This document shows, piece after piece, positions 19,757-29,943 of a stretch of DNA of 64,000 nt; positions within the stretch are counted from its first letter, which is position 1; every line of letters starts with the position of its first letter. A model generated the notes under the pieces. The model was not told the origin of the DNA. It ran no database searches and was given only the letters and a program-made list of their open reading frames with translations. The stretch lies in assembly GCF_020497125.1 (NCBI RefSeq), contig NC_059094.1, positions 2,583,733 to 2,647,732 of the forward strand, given 5' to 3'. A program made the translations under genes and the position numbers. The stretch comes from Mauremys mutica. Its lineage: Eukaryota > Chordata > Testudines > Geoemydidae.

Positions 19757-22518
19757 TCACTCCCTAATATTAATCCCTGTGATATATTGATAAAGAGCAA
19801 GCATATCCTCCCTCAACCTTCTTTTGGTTAGGCTAAACAAGCCAAGCTCTTTGAGCCTCCTTTCATAAGACAGGTTTTCCATTCCTCGGATCATCCTAGT
19901 AGCCCGTCTCTGAACCTGTTCCAGTTTGAATTCATCCTTCTTAAACATGGGAGACCAGAACTGCACACAGTATTCCAGATGAGGTCTCACCAGTGCCTTA
20001 TATAACGGTACTAACACCTCCTTATCTTTGCTGGAAATACCTCGCCTGACGCATCCTAAAACTGCATTAGCTTTTTTAATGGCCATATCACATTGGCGGC
20101 TCATAGTCATCCTGTGATCAACCAATACTGCAAGGTCCTTCTCCTCCTCTGTTACTTCCAACTGATGTGTCCCCAATTTATAACTAAAATTCTTATTATT
20201 AATCCCTAAATGCATGACCTTGCACTTTTCACTATTAAATTACATCCTATTACTATTACTCCAGTTTACAAGGTCATCCAGATCTTCCTGTATGATATCC
20301 CGGTCCTTCTCTGTGTTAGCAATACCTCCCAGCTTTGTGTCATCTGCAAACATTATTAGCACATTCCCGCTTTTTGTGCCAAGGTCAGTAATAAAAAGGT
20401 TAAATAAGATTAGTCCCAAAACTGATCCCTGAGGAACTCCACTAGTAACCTCCTTCCAGCCTGACAGTTCACCTTTCAGTACGACCCGTTGTAGTCTCCC
20501 CTTTAACCAGTTCCTTATCCACCTTTCAATTTTCATATTGATCCCCATCTTTTCCAATTTAACTAATAATTCCCCATGTGGAACCGTGTCAAATGCCTTC
20601 CTGAAATCGAGGTAAATTAGATCTACTGCATTTCCTTTGTCTAAATAATCTGTTACCTTCTCAAAGAAGGAGATCAGGTTGGTTTGGCACGATCTACCTT
20701 TTGTAAAACCATGTTGTAATTTGTCAAATTACCATTGACCTCAATGTCCTTTACTACTTTCTCCTTCAAATTTTTTTCCAAGACCTTACATACTACAGAT
20801 GTCAAACTAACAGCCCTATAGTTATTCAGATCACTTTTTTTCCCTTTCTTAAAAATAGGAACTATGTTAGCAATTCTCCAGTCGTACGGTACAACCCCTG
20901 AATTTACCGATTCATTAAAAATTCTTGCTAATGGGCTTGCAATTTCATTTGCCAGTTCCTTTAATATTCTTGGATGAAGATTATCTGGGCTCTTCAATTT
21001 TGTCCCATTAAGCTGTTCGAGTTTGGCTTCTACCTCAGATGTGGTAATATCTACCTCCATATCCTCATTCCCATTTGTCATCCTTCCATTATCCCTAAGC
21101 TCCTCATTAGCCTTATTAAAGACTGAGGCAAAGTATTTATTTAGATATTGGGCCATGCCTAGGTTATCCTTAACCTCCATTCCATCCTCAGTGTTTAGCG
21201 GTCCCACTTCTTTCTTTGTTTTCTTCTTATTTATATGGCTATAGAACCTTTTACTATTGGTTTTAATTCCCTTCGCAAGGTCCAACTCTACATGGCTTTT
21301 AGCCTTTCTCACTTCATCCCTACATGTTCTGACCTCAATAAGGTAGCTTTCCTTGCTAATCCCGCCCATCTTCCACTCCTTGTAGGCTTTCTGCTTTTTC
21401 TTAATCACCTCTCTGAGATGCTTGCTCGTCCAGCTTAGTCTACAACTCCTGCCTATGGTTTTTTCCCCCTTTCTTGGAATGCAGGCTTATGATAGTTCCT
21501 GGAACTTTGACTTGAAGTAATTCCAGGCCTCCTCTGCCTTTAGATCCACAAGTTCTTCAGTCCAATCCACTTCCCTAACTAATTTCCTTAATTATTTAAA
21601 GTTAGCCCTTTTGAAGTCAAAAACCCTAGTCCCAGATCTATTTTTGTTTATCCTTCCATCTAGTTTGAACTGAATTAGCTCATGCTCACTCGAACCAAGG
21701 TTGTCCCCTACAACCATTTCTTCTATGAGGTCCTCACTGCTCACCAAAACCAAATCTAAAATGGCATCCCCTCTTGTTGGTTCTTCAACTACTTGGTGAA
21801 GAAATCCATCAGCTATCACATCCAGAAAAATCTGAGCCCTCTTATTGTTACTAGCACGTGTCCTCCAGTCTATATCTGGGAAGTTAAAGTCTCCCATGAT
21901 CACACAATTCCCATTAGTGTTTACTTCATTAAAAACATTAAAGAGGTCTCTATCCATATCCAAATCAGATCCCAGTGGCCTGTAGCACACCCCAAGTACT
22001 ATCTCAGGGGAGGCTCTAGTAGCTTTCTTTCCCAGTGTGATTTTTGCCCAGACAGACTCTGTCTTATTCATTCCATCACTTCTTATTTCTTTACAGTTAA
22101 CTTCATCATTGATATACAATGCTACTCCACCACCTTTGCCTTTATTTCTGTCTTTCCTAAACAGCACATAGCCTTCAATACCTGTACTCCAGTTATGACT
22201 ACTATTCCACCATGTTTCTGTTATCCCTATAATATCCGGTTTCACTTCTTGCACCAGTAGCTCTAGTTCCTCCATTTTGTTACCTAGGCTCCTCGCATTA
22301 GTGTACAGACATCTTAATTTTTGCCGTTTGGCTTCACTGACATTCTTTATCCAGTTAGGCACAGACATTCTACCACCAGCATCACCTATTAGACTGGTAT
22401 CTACACTACCCTTCCTCCTTATGTCAATTCTTCTGCCCACGGCTGTATCCTCTCTTACTTTGTTTTCTTCCCTCTCAAGGTTAAATTCTGGCGTGGAGAT
22501 TACCTGGACATCTCCCAA
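19757..22518 (-). pseudogene. CR1-B ORF2: APE endonuclease and reverse transcriptase
   Basis: The endonuclease frame (21592-22518) has [47 protein letters not shown] and a SSEHELIQF box where SSDHE is expected; that Asp-to-Glu change touches a catalytic residue. The RT runs in frames 20674-21408 (IFKKGKKSDLNNYRAVSLTS), 20240-20557 ([24 protein letters not shown]) and 19757-20215 ([13 protein letters not shown]). Breaks lie near 21590, 20670 and 20240. CR1 ORF2 nicks DNA and copies the element RNA onto it. Confidence 0.9.
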
Positions 22519-22600
22519 CCATCTCCCCCAAATTCCTAGTTTAAAGCTCTCTTAATCAGTTGGGCGAGCCTCCATCCTAGAAATCTATTTCCCTCCTTAC

Positions 22601-23726
22601 TCAGGTGAAGTCCATCCCGAGAGAACAGTCCATAAATGCTTCCCAGTGGCCGTACATCCCAAAGCCCTCCTTATAGCACCACGGCCTGAGCCATCTGTTG
22701 ATCGCCATAATCTTGTCACACCTTTGTTGCCCTTCTCTAGGAACCGGCAGAATCCCACTGAAGATCACCTGAGCCTCAATTTCCTTAAGCCTCTTCCCCA
22801 GTCTGGCATAGTCTCCCTTGATACGTTCCAGCGAGAATCTAGCCATATCATTCATTCCCACATGAAGGACAATCAACGGATTCTTTCCCGCTCCCGTTAG
22901 GATCCTTTTCAGCCTCAGGTCCACATCCCGTATCTTAGCACCCGGCAGACAGCACACCATTCTGTTCTCTGGATCAGCTCTGGTTACAGGCCTGTCTATT
23001 CTTCTCAGTAAGGAGTCCCCAATCACGTAGACCTGCCTTTTCCTGGTGACAGTGTGATTCTCCGATCTATCCCCTGCACCCACTGGCTGCAAGTCCTCTC
23101 GATTCTTATTCACCCTTGCAATCCTCCGCAACCCTTCCCATATCCTCCTGGGGCTCATATTTGGTGTTGTCTCCATTGACTCGTCCCCTCTTCCTGTAGG
23201 ACTAGCAGCTCTTCTCTTTTTCCTTGCCCTCTCACCTTCAGCGGCCACCTGCTGTGCCCCTTCTTCATTTTCCAACTCTGCAAACCTGTTCCTGAGCTCT
23301 ATTTCTCCTTCAATGGCCCGTCTTTTCCTCTGCCTGGTTCTCTTAGTCACATGCTTCCACAATCCACTTTCCTCACTCAGAATTCTTTGGTCCTGCTGCC
23401 ATCTGCTAGTCTGAGCTTATCCCTTCAGCCTCCTCATGTCTTTGCTCCATCATCCGCTCGAACCCCCTTCTAAACTCGACCAGAGTTTCCACCTGCATCT
23501 CCAGTCCTCGGATCTTTTCTTCCATCAGCTCTACCAGGCAGCACTTCATGCAGACAAAACTCTTTTCAGGTACCCCCTCCATGATCGTGTACATGCCACA
23601 GCTTCCACATCCAGTCATCCTCATTGTGTATTTCACTGCTGCCTCTGTATTGGTCATAGGCTTCCCACCTAAAACACAAAACAAAACAAACCCCCAACAG
23701 GCACCAGAACACTGGCAGACCACCAC
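22601..23726 (-). pseudogene. CR1-B ORF1: zinc-finger-like region plus SGNH esterase
   Basis: The first frame (23406-23726) carries CGSCGMYTIMEG and CMKCCLVELMEEKIRGLE, a CxxC...CxxC metal-binding-like region leading into a coiled coil. The second frame (22601-23362) has VIGDSLLRRIDRP (nucleophile Ser block), VCCLPGAKIRDV, IVLHVGMNDMARF (the usual GTND is changed to GMND) and ends near the CSLGMDFT region where DGLHLT would hold the catalytic Asp-His. A stop or shift near 23400 divides them, and the last block is altered. CR1 ORF1 binds RNA and may hydrolyse lipid esters. Confidence 0.85.
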
Positions 23727-24088
23727 TTACTCCCTTCACTAGCCTGTCAGTTTCTCTGCATAGGTCTCTTAGTCTCCCCTGCAACCTCCCTCTGAAACTC
23801 CCGTTTACAGCTCTGTTTGCTGGCTGCTGTGCCACTGCAGCTGTCTATGCTGCTGCCTGACTGGCTGGCTACTTTTATAGGACCCCTAAGCAGACAAGCC
23901 CCGCCCCCTAAACAGGGCTCAGCTTCTCTCCCAGCACTCTGCCCCTACCAGCCTCCACACATACAAACTACAAAATACAATACACAAAATACAAAAACCT
24001 GCTCCTCCAACAGAACTCCCTCTGAAACTCCCCTGTTTACAGCTCTGTTTGCTGGCTGCTGTGCCGCTACAGCTGTCTATTTTTAGTA

Positions 24089-25270
24089 AAAGTCAGGACA
24101 GGTCACAGGCCCATGAATTTTTGTTTACTAAAAATATCCATGACTATATCATGGATAACTGCAGAGTGTAAAGTAAACAATGCACAAGAAATGAATGTTG
24201 CTTCCAGAAAACAAGGACAATGCTACCAGTGTCTCTTTGGAGTGTTTTACCATTACTGGGACAAGTTGGAAGCCCATGTTTCCCTTCCTCCTCCAGACTT
24301 TCCAAGAGTGGGCTTCATGTTAGTAGAGGAAAAAGATGATAACACAGGAATTTGGGAATGTGGATCATGATCCGAGATGGCATGAATGGAATTCTCCCAC
24401 TAGAGGTTAGGAACATAATTTGGAAAAATTCCACCCAGATTGAGAAAGAGCGGCAGTCTTGGTGGAAAATGGTAAATTTTACTTACAACCAAGAAGCTGG
24501 AGAAATCACTGTATTTGTTTTATTAATGTCAGAAGCAGTGATTCGGTGTGTTTAGAAATAAGAGAGGGAAAATGCCATTATGCTATTAACCCTTTTGCAG
24601 TGAATCTATGGTTGTGTATGTGGGTAGTAATTGTGAATGTCTTAGAAGATGGTGCCTGGTGCTCATTATTAATTAGGTGCATAATATACCTCATAGCCCA
24701 CATAAAAACAAGTGTTTTTGCCACATTGTAACAATTCAAGGATGTAATTGTCAATTTCAAGTGCCTGAGCTAAAGACAGCCTATTAAAAGTAAAATACAC
24801 ATTGTATTCAAATATAATGCCTATATCCATTGGAATGAATTTAACTGTTGCAAAGACATTGCTTGGACACCCCCATTTACAAAATGATTTACATGCCACA
24901 AAACAGGAAGCTCTCCAAGTCATGGTGACTGTGCATCTCTCTAGATTAAACAAGTGATTGCGAGGGTTAGTAAAAATTTGGAACATGAATGGTGGGAGTG
25001 TTTGTTGGGATAGTCCCTCACAGCAATGGGGGGTCTTAAATGTGGCCTTACATCCAGTGATGGTGATCCTCGAGATCCAACTGGTTTTATTAGTAAGTAT
25101 GGTGGCTTTGGCTTGCTGGGTAAGAAGAACTGTCCAAAAGGTACGAGAGGCTAGTATACAAAGTTAACTAATGCCATTATTGGCCCTGCCCAGGAGGCAA
25201 ACCCAAGCTCAAAACATTTGATTATTGGATGCCTATGATGGTGATGATGGCTTTGGTAAAAGAGTCGTCA
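24089..25270 (+). pseudogene. ERV env-like region (with a small repeat at its left edge)
   Basis: After a short palindromic repeat piece (24089-24160) a degraded region follows, in the position of env. The longest frame is 85 codons (24113-24370). Near 25060-25130 a hydrophobic stretch (LVLLVSMVALACWV) followed by basic residues looks like a transmembrane anchor with a short tail, just upstream of the purine tract and LTR. Many stops are present. The label rests on position and this segment; no other env motif is clear. Confidence 0.5.
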
Positions 25271-25280
25271 AAGAGGGGAG

Positions 25281-25869
25281 TGTAACAAGAGGCCTGCACT
25301 TGACATGACCCACAGTCTTCTTGTGTATGGACTTAGCCTTACCTACAGCCATCTTCTATGTTTAGCCACCATAAGTTGAAAACAAAAACTACAGAGTCAG
25401 GAGAATTCAGCCTTGATGTAGGCAAACAGATAGAAAAGTATAAGCTGCAGCTGCAGGTTTACTAACAGGGATAGATATATATTCACAAAGTCATGAGAAT
25501 GGGAGAGAATGGACAGGCTAGCCTTGAGTTTCTGTAGCTTCTTCCTGATAATAAAAAAATATAAGCTTTTTCTGTTGAAAATGTATTCCACTAATGAAAT
25601 AGAAAGATAAGTAGACCTTGATAAGTTTTTGCTAACTTGGAAAAACAGAAAAGCTAATGAGTAGACAGTCTTAGGCATGTGAATCTTTGTATAGTGAAAA
25701 TGACTGGTTAGAGTTTTAATTGATTGTGGCATAGCTAAGAGAAATCTTCATTTTAACTATATAATGAGGGTCAGAAAACAAGCTCATTGGAACTTAACTC
25801 TGGGATACAGCTCAAGACCAAAGCTGCTAGGATTTTTAACCCCTGCATAACCAGACTGTGTGGACGCCA
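25281..25869 (+). repeat. ERV 3' LTR
   Basis: The purine tract AAGAGGGGAG (25271-25280) directly precedes TGTAACAAGAGGCC, the LTR start. A TATATAA box is at 25758-25764. The end is set at the CA of GACGCCA (25869), since CR1-D sequence (antisense GCTGG.AATGC) begins just after. The 5' LTR is off-window, so both length and end are provisional. Confidence 0.6.
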
Positions 25870-26232
25870 GAGCCTTGCTGGCAATGCTCCTACCAATACA
25901 GCCCAATATGCCGTTGGCCTTCTTGGCAACAATGGCACACTGCTGATGAATATCCAGCTTCTCATCCACTGTAATCCCCAGGTCCTTTTCTGCAGAACTG
26001 CTGCTTAGTCAGTCAGTCCCTAGCCTGTAGCGGTGCATAGGATTCTTTCTTCCTAAATACAGGATTCTGCCTCATCAGATTTCTTTTGGCCCAGTCCTCC
26101 AATTTGTCTAGGTTACTCTGGACCCTATCCCTACCCTCCAGTGTATCTACCTCTTCCCCCAGTTTAGTGTCATCTGTGAACTTGCCGAGGGTGCAATTAA
26201 TCCCATCATCCAGATAATTAATAAAGCTAACC
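25870..26232 (-). mobile_element. CR1-D, part 1 (RT C-terminal part)
   Basis: A minus-strand CR1 fragment. Frames read INYLDDGINCTLGKFTDDTK (the FADD box, here FTDD), [20 protein letters not shown] and [20 protein letters not shown]. Its upstream part continues at 34978-36630, with a SINE (and Gypsy-1 inside that) between. Its own 3' end is missing on the left, where the ERV LTR starts, which implies that the ERV was inserted into CR1-D. Confidence 0.85.
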
Positions 26233-26308
26233 AGGGGGGAGGGATAGCTCAATAGTTTGAGCATTGGCCTGCTAAATCCAGGGTTGTGAGTTCAATCCTT
26301 GAGGGGGC
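26233..26308 (+). repeat. tRNA-derived SINE, 5' half (split by Gypsy-1)
   Basis: A Pol III-type head with an A-box-like TAGCTCAATAG (26245-26255) and B-box-like AGTTCAATCC (26289-26298). It resembles tRNA-derived SINEs known from cryptodiran turtles. Gypsy-1 was inserted at 26308/26309, and the rest of the SINE is at 34875-34977. It is not a tRNA gene: no cloverleaf continues after the B box. Confidence 0.85.
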
Positions 26309-26676
26309 TGTCAAGGGAGTGGGGACCTGCATGGACCCTTCTAAACTTAATTCCTAGCTTAGATCTGGTAACACTGCCACCATCCAGAGATCAGTGTCTG
26401 GCACACTTTCTGTTTCCCCAAAACCTTCCCTAGGGAACACAGATCCAAACTCCTTGGATATTAACACAAGGATAAATTAATCATTCCCCCTCCTTTCTCC
26501 CCCACCAATCCCTGGTGAGTTCAGACTCAATCCCCTTGGGTCTTAAAACAAGGGAAAAAAAATCAATCAGGTTCTTAAAAAGAAAGCTTTTAGTTAAAGA
26601 AAGAAAAGGTAAAAATTATCTCTGTAAAATCAGGATGGAAAATGCTTTACAGGGTACTTAGATTCATATAGCCCAG

Positions 26677-26770
26677 TCTTGCATCCAAAGAAGTGGGTAT
26701 TCACCCACGAAAGCTCATGCTGCAAAACATCTGTTAGTCTATAAGGTGCCACAGGATTCTTTGCTGCTTT
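26677..26770 (+). mobile_element. 94-bp PLE-tail insertion with 10-bp target duplication
   Basis: A PLE 3' tail (TCTTGCATCCAAAG to TTTGCTGCTTT) inserted in the Gypsy-1 LTR. A perfect TATAGCCCAG duplication flanks it (26667-26676 and 26771-26780); the other LTR has the uninterrupted site. The insert begins four bases upstream of the hammerhead-like motif and ends in the PLE 3' sequence. It is the same unit as 8888-8980, so the two are independent events. Confidence 0.92.
26681..26720 (+). ncRNA. Hammerhead-ribozyme-like motif in PLE mini-insertion 2
   Basis: The 40-nt unit has outer stem GCAT/ATGC, hairpin GTGGGT-ATTC-ACCCAC, GAAA, AGCT and C at the cleavage position. The first core box reads CCAAAGAA, with two departures from CTGANGA, so activity is unlikely. 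Confidence 0.45.
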
Positions 26771-27261
26771 TATAGCCCAGAGGAAATCCCCTCTAGCCTC
26801 AGGTTCAAAGTTACAGCAAACAGAGGTAAAAATCCTTCCAGCAAAAGAAGCATTTACAAGTTGAGAAAAACAAAATTAAAACTAATCCACCTTGCCTGGC
26901 TACTTACAAGTTTGAACCATGAAAGACTGATTCAGAAAGATTTGGAGAGCCTGGATTGATGTCCCGTCCCTCTCAGTCCCGAGAGCAAACAAAAACAAAA
27001 ACAAAAACAAAGAGCACAAACAAAGACTTCCCTCCATCAAGATTTGAAAGTATCTTGTCCCCTCATTGGTCCTCTGGTCAGGTGTCAGCCAGGTTTACTG
27101 AGCTTCTTAACCCTTTACAGGTAAAAGAGACATTAACCCTTAACTATCTGTTTATGACATGCCCCCCAAATCTCAGACAGTGTGGAACCACACTGGCGGT
27201 GATTTTTTCCTAGAACTTTAGAATAAACAGATTAATAAAACACATGCACCTTTACATATTC

Positions 27262-27771
27262 TGGAACAGCCTACCGAGGGAAACAGTGGGGGCGAAGGAC
27301 CTCTCTGGCTTTAAGATTAAGCTTGATAAGTTTATGGAGGGAATGGTTTGATAGGATAACGTGATTTAGTCAATAGGTCAATAACGTGCGACCACTGGTA
27401 ATTAGTACCGAGGGTCAATGCTGGGATATTGAAAGTCTTTTTCCTGAGTGCCTGGCTGGAGAGTCTTGCCCGCATGCTCGGGGTTCAGCTGATCGCCATA
27501 TTTGGGGTCGGGAAGGAATTTTCCTCCAGGGTAGAATGGCAGTGGCCCTGGAGGTTTTTCGCCTTCCTCCGCAGCATGGGGCAGGGGTCGCTTGCTGGAG
27601 GATTATCTGCTACTTGAAGTCTTTAAATCAGGATTTGGGGACTTCAACAGCTGAGTCAAGGGAGAGAATTATTTCAGGAGTGGGTGGGTCAGCTTTTGTG
27701 GCCTGCATCTTGCGGGAGGTCAGACTAGATGATCATAATGGTCCCTTCTGATCTTAAGTTCTATGATTCTA
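27262..27771 (+). mobile_element. CR1 3' fragment inside Gypsy-1
   Basis: A 5'-truncated CR1 insertion with the end of ORF2 (CTGGAACAGCCTACCGAGG, the FWNSLPR region), the CR1 3' UTR with its GGAATTTTCCTCC...GCAGCATGGGG segment, and the end TTAAGTTCTATGATTCTAT. It resembles the 3' end of CR1-A/B. Gypsy-1 sequence lies on both sides (TTTACATATT / ATACTAGTAATT). Confidence 0.88.
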
Positions 27772-27935
27772 TATACTAGTAATTATGTAAAACTACAAGA
27801 TTTTCCACATTTCAAGAACAATTTTTAACCATTTGATTCTGGGAAACTTTCACGGAAGAGTGCATCAGCTACTTTGTTAGAAGCGCCTGAAATGTGTTGA
27901 ATTTCAAAATCAAAATCTTGGAGAGCTAAACTCCA

Positions 27936-28460
27936 TCAAAGAAGTTTTTTGTTGTTTCCCTTGGCAGTATGAAGCCACTTTAGCACAGCATGGTCGGTTT
28001 GTAGCTGGAAACGCCATCCCCAAACGTATTGGCATAGCTTTTCCAGGGCATACACAATGGAGTAGCATTCTTTTTCACTGATGGACCAGTGGCTTTCCCT
28101 CTCAGACAGTTTCTTGCTGAGAAACACGACAGGATGGAAGTTTTGATCCGGTCCTTCCTGCATTAAAACTGCTCCCACACCACACTCAGATGCATCTGTG
28201 GTTACTAGGAATGGTTTGTCAAAGTCTGGGGCCCTCAGCACAAGGTCAGACATGAGTGTTGCCTTAAGCTGGGTAAAGGCCTTCTGACACTCATCAGTCC
28301 ACTTAACTGCATTTGGCTGTGTCTTTCTGGTCAGGTCTGTTAGTGGGGCAGTGATTTGGCTGTAGTGTGGTACAAATCGCCTGTAATATCTGGCCAAGCC
28401 TAAGAAGGATTGGACCTGTTTTTTAGACTTTGGGACAGGCCACTTTTGGATAGCATCCAC
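27936..28460 (-). pseudogene. Gypsy-1 RT end and RNase H
   Basis: The minus-strand frame reads DAIQKWPVPKSKKQVQSFLG, LARYYRRFVPHYSQITAPLT (RT thumb/connection), FLVTTDASECGVGAVLMQ (RNase H first Asp), SISEKECYSIVYALEKLCQY (Glu region) and FQLQTDHAVLKWLH. It is continuous with the RT at 29944-30582 once the LTR insertion 28478-29860 is set aside. It is the last pol domain before the 3' LTR, with no integrase downstream. Confidence 0.9.
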
Positions 28461-28477
28461 CTTGGCCTGTAGGGGAG

Positions 28478-29860
28478 TGTAAGAGTCCGGTGTCGGGGCT
28501 TGGCCCTCGCAGGAGCGGCCGGGAGCCAGGCCGCCTCACTACACGGCCAAAATCCGCAGTTCAGTCTCCGAAGGTCCAAGGGCTCAGACCCTCAGGCAGG
28601 GCTGAGGGAAAACAAACAGTCAATGAAGCCCTGCCCCTCAGTCGGGGCGGGCAGCAAACAGCAGTTCTAGGCTCAGTCCCTCGGCAGGGGCTGAGCACCC
28701 AGAGTCGGTAATGTAGGCCCAGGCCCTCAGTCAGGGCGGGGCAGCAAACCAGCAGTTTGAGGCTCAGTCCCTCGCCAGGGGCTGAGCACACACAGTCAGT
28801 AATGTATGCCCAGGCCCTCAGTCAGGGGCTGAGCAAACAAAGTCAGCAATTTAAGCCCCAAACCCTCAGTCAGGGTGGGGCAGCAACAAGTACAGGGCTC
28901 AGACCCTCAGGCAGGGCTGAGCAGCAGTTCAGTGTATCAAGCCCAAGTCCAAGCCCTAGCTCAGGGCGGGGCAGCAACAGATACAGGGCTCAGACCCTCA
29001 GGCAGGGCTGAGCAACAGTTCAGGGCTCAGGTCCTTGGCAGGAGCTGAGCAACAGCAACAGTTCAGGGCTCAGGTCCTTGGCAGGAGCTGAGCAACCAGT
29101 CGGTAAGTCCAGACTTCTCCGTCTGAGCGCTGGGATGAGGGGGAGACTGCCACCCGTGAGTGGGGTGGCAGGGGGGACACAGGCCCACCCACTCCACTGT
29201 GTCCCAGCCCTAACAGCGGCAGTTAGTCTGCTGCTGTGTCGGTGGGGTCCTGACCGCAACACACCGACATCGGCTCACAGTCTGCTGTAGCCAGACTGGG
29301 GTCAGCTACCCCCGGGCTACTTTCCATTTCCCCCTCCATGGGTACCTGCTCATTACTGGTGTCCGGCACTGGGTCCCACACCATGGGCTCCTCGTCGTGC
29401 TGAGAGCCGGCTAGCTCGGGCTGCTCCTCAGGACACGGGTCGGGGTTACACTCGGGCAGCTCCTCGGGGTACCGGGCTCGGGGAAGGCTCGGGGAAGGCT
29501 CGGCCAGTCCTCCTCAGGGTACCGTGCTCGGGGAAGGCTCGGCCAGTCCACTTCAGGATACCGGGCTCGGGTAAGGCTCGGCCAGCCTTCTTCAGGGTAC
29601 CAGGCTCGGGGAAGGCTCGGCCAGCCTTCTTCAGGGTACCGGGCTCGGGGCAGGCTCGGTCCTGCAGGAGCTCGGTCAGGAGCGTCTGTCCTCTCCGGCC
29701 GCCGGGCTGCAACTGAGCGCTGGGCCGGGGCTCTTATACTTCCTGTCCCGCCCCTTGACTTCCGGGGGGCGGGGACAGGCGGTAATGGCTCCGCCCACTG
29801 TGGCGGCTGTTCTGGCTCCTCCCTCTCAGGAGCGGCCGGGAGCCAGGCCGCCTCACTACA
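28478..29860 (-). mobile_element. LTR-type insertion (solo LTR or deleted element), 1383 bp, in Gypsy-1
   Basis: It is bounded by GGGAG at 28473-28477 and 29861-29865 and has TG...CA ends. A TATA-like AGTATAAGAG (complement of 29731-29740) lies about 120 bp from its minus-strand start. Downstream are two repeat arrays: about 4.5 copies of a 39-bp unit (29455-29665) and irregular GGCAGGGGCTGAGCA units (28580-29095). A 34-bp segment occurs at both ends (28508-28541 and 29827-29860), which could mean a solo LTR with internal duplication or an element with a deleted 3' LTR. I find no credible protein. It splits the Gypsy-1 RT gene. Confidence 0.7.
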
Positions 29861-29943
29861 GGGAGTTATCGTTCCTTGACCCACCTAGTGTCCAAGGTAA
29901 GTCACTCTGTTTTGGCCTATTTGACACTTTTTAGCCTTAACAG

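Larger units (their letters stand above)
19090..24088 (-). mobile_element. CR1 LINE, copy B, near full length (~5 kb, minus strand)
   Basis: The 3' end is at 19090 (complement of GACCTTAGAGTCTGAGAG) and the 5' end near 24088. It contains a 5' UTR with a TATAAAAG-like motif and GGGGCGGGGC box near 23876-23912, ORF1 and ORF2. The 5' UTR segment AGCTGTAAACGGGAG... occurs twice (about 23785-23850 and 24012-24085), a tandem promoter arrangement. ORF2 needs several frame corrections. It is the closest relative of CR1-A in the window. It lies in ERV-derived sequence, possibly with a TTTTAGT repeat at both sides. Confidence 0.92.
896..25869 (+). mobile_element. Endogenous retrovirus, 5' part off-window, split by many insertions
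   Basis: Retroviral pieces occur in correct order on the plus strand with the same style of decay: gag/protease (2782-3746), RT (4061-4377, 5940-6286, 11033-11880), RNase H (11886-12470), integrase (12472-12632 and 17265-18200), env-like (within 18201-25270), a purine tract, then a 3' LTR from 25281. The gaps are later insertions, several with clean target duplications. About 6.5 kb of provirus is spread over 25 kb. All frames carry stops and indels, so it cannot encode functional proteins. I cannot assign a retroviral genus with confidence; the single-frame style and the YVDD RT box fit a class I or related lineage. The 5' LTR is not visible, so age from LTR divergence cannot be estimated. 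Confidence 0.8.
26309..27159 (-). repeat. Gypsy-1 3' LTR (with PLE-tail insertion)
   Basis: It matches 34113-34874 base for base over most of its length. It lacks about 35 bp right after TGTCAAGG, and carries the PLE-tail insertion 26677-26770. Next to it on the element's 3' side is the purine tract TTTGGGGGGCA (complement of 27160-27170). The plus-strand end is TATGACA at 27159. Confidence 0.9.

Noticed and set aside
21793..22260. 155-codon plus-strand frame
   Set aside because: It is antisense to the CR1-B endonuclease, which has clear motifs on the minus strand.
26241..26300. tRNA gene
   Set aside because: A- and B-box-like motifs are present, but there is no complete cloverleaf, and the sequence continues as a SINE with a CR1-like tail.
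29455..29665. Regular repeats that might suggest a CRISPR-like array
   Set aside because: Units are directly adjacent with no spacers, in vertebrate LTR sequence.
29411..29884. 157-codon minus-strand frame with repeated [16 protein letters not shown] units
   Set aside because: It is the 39-bp tandem repeat of an LTR insertion read in frame; no domain and no codon evidence for selection.
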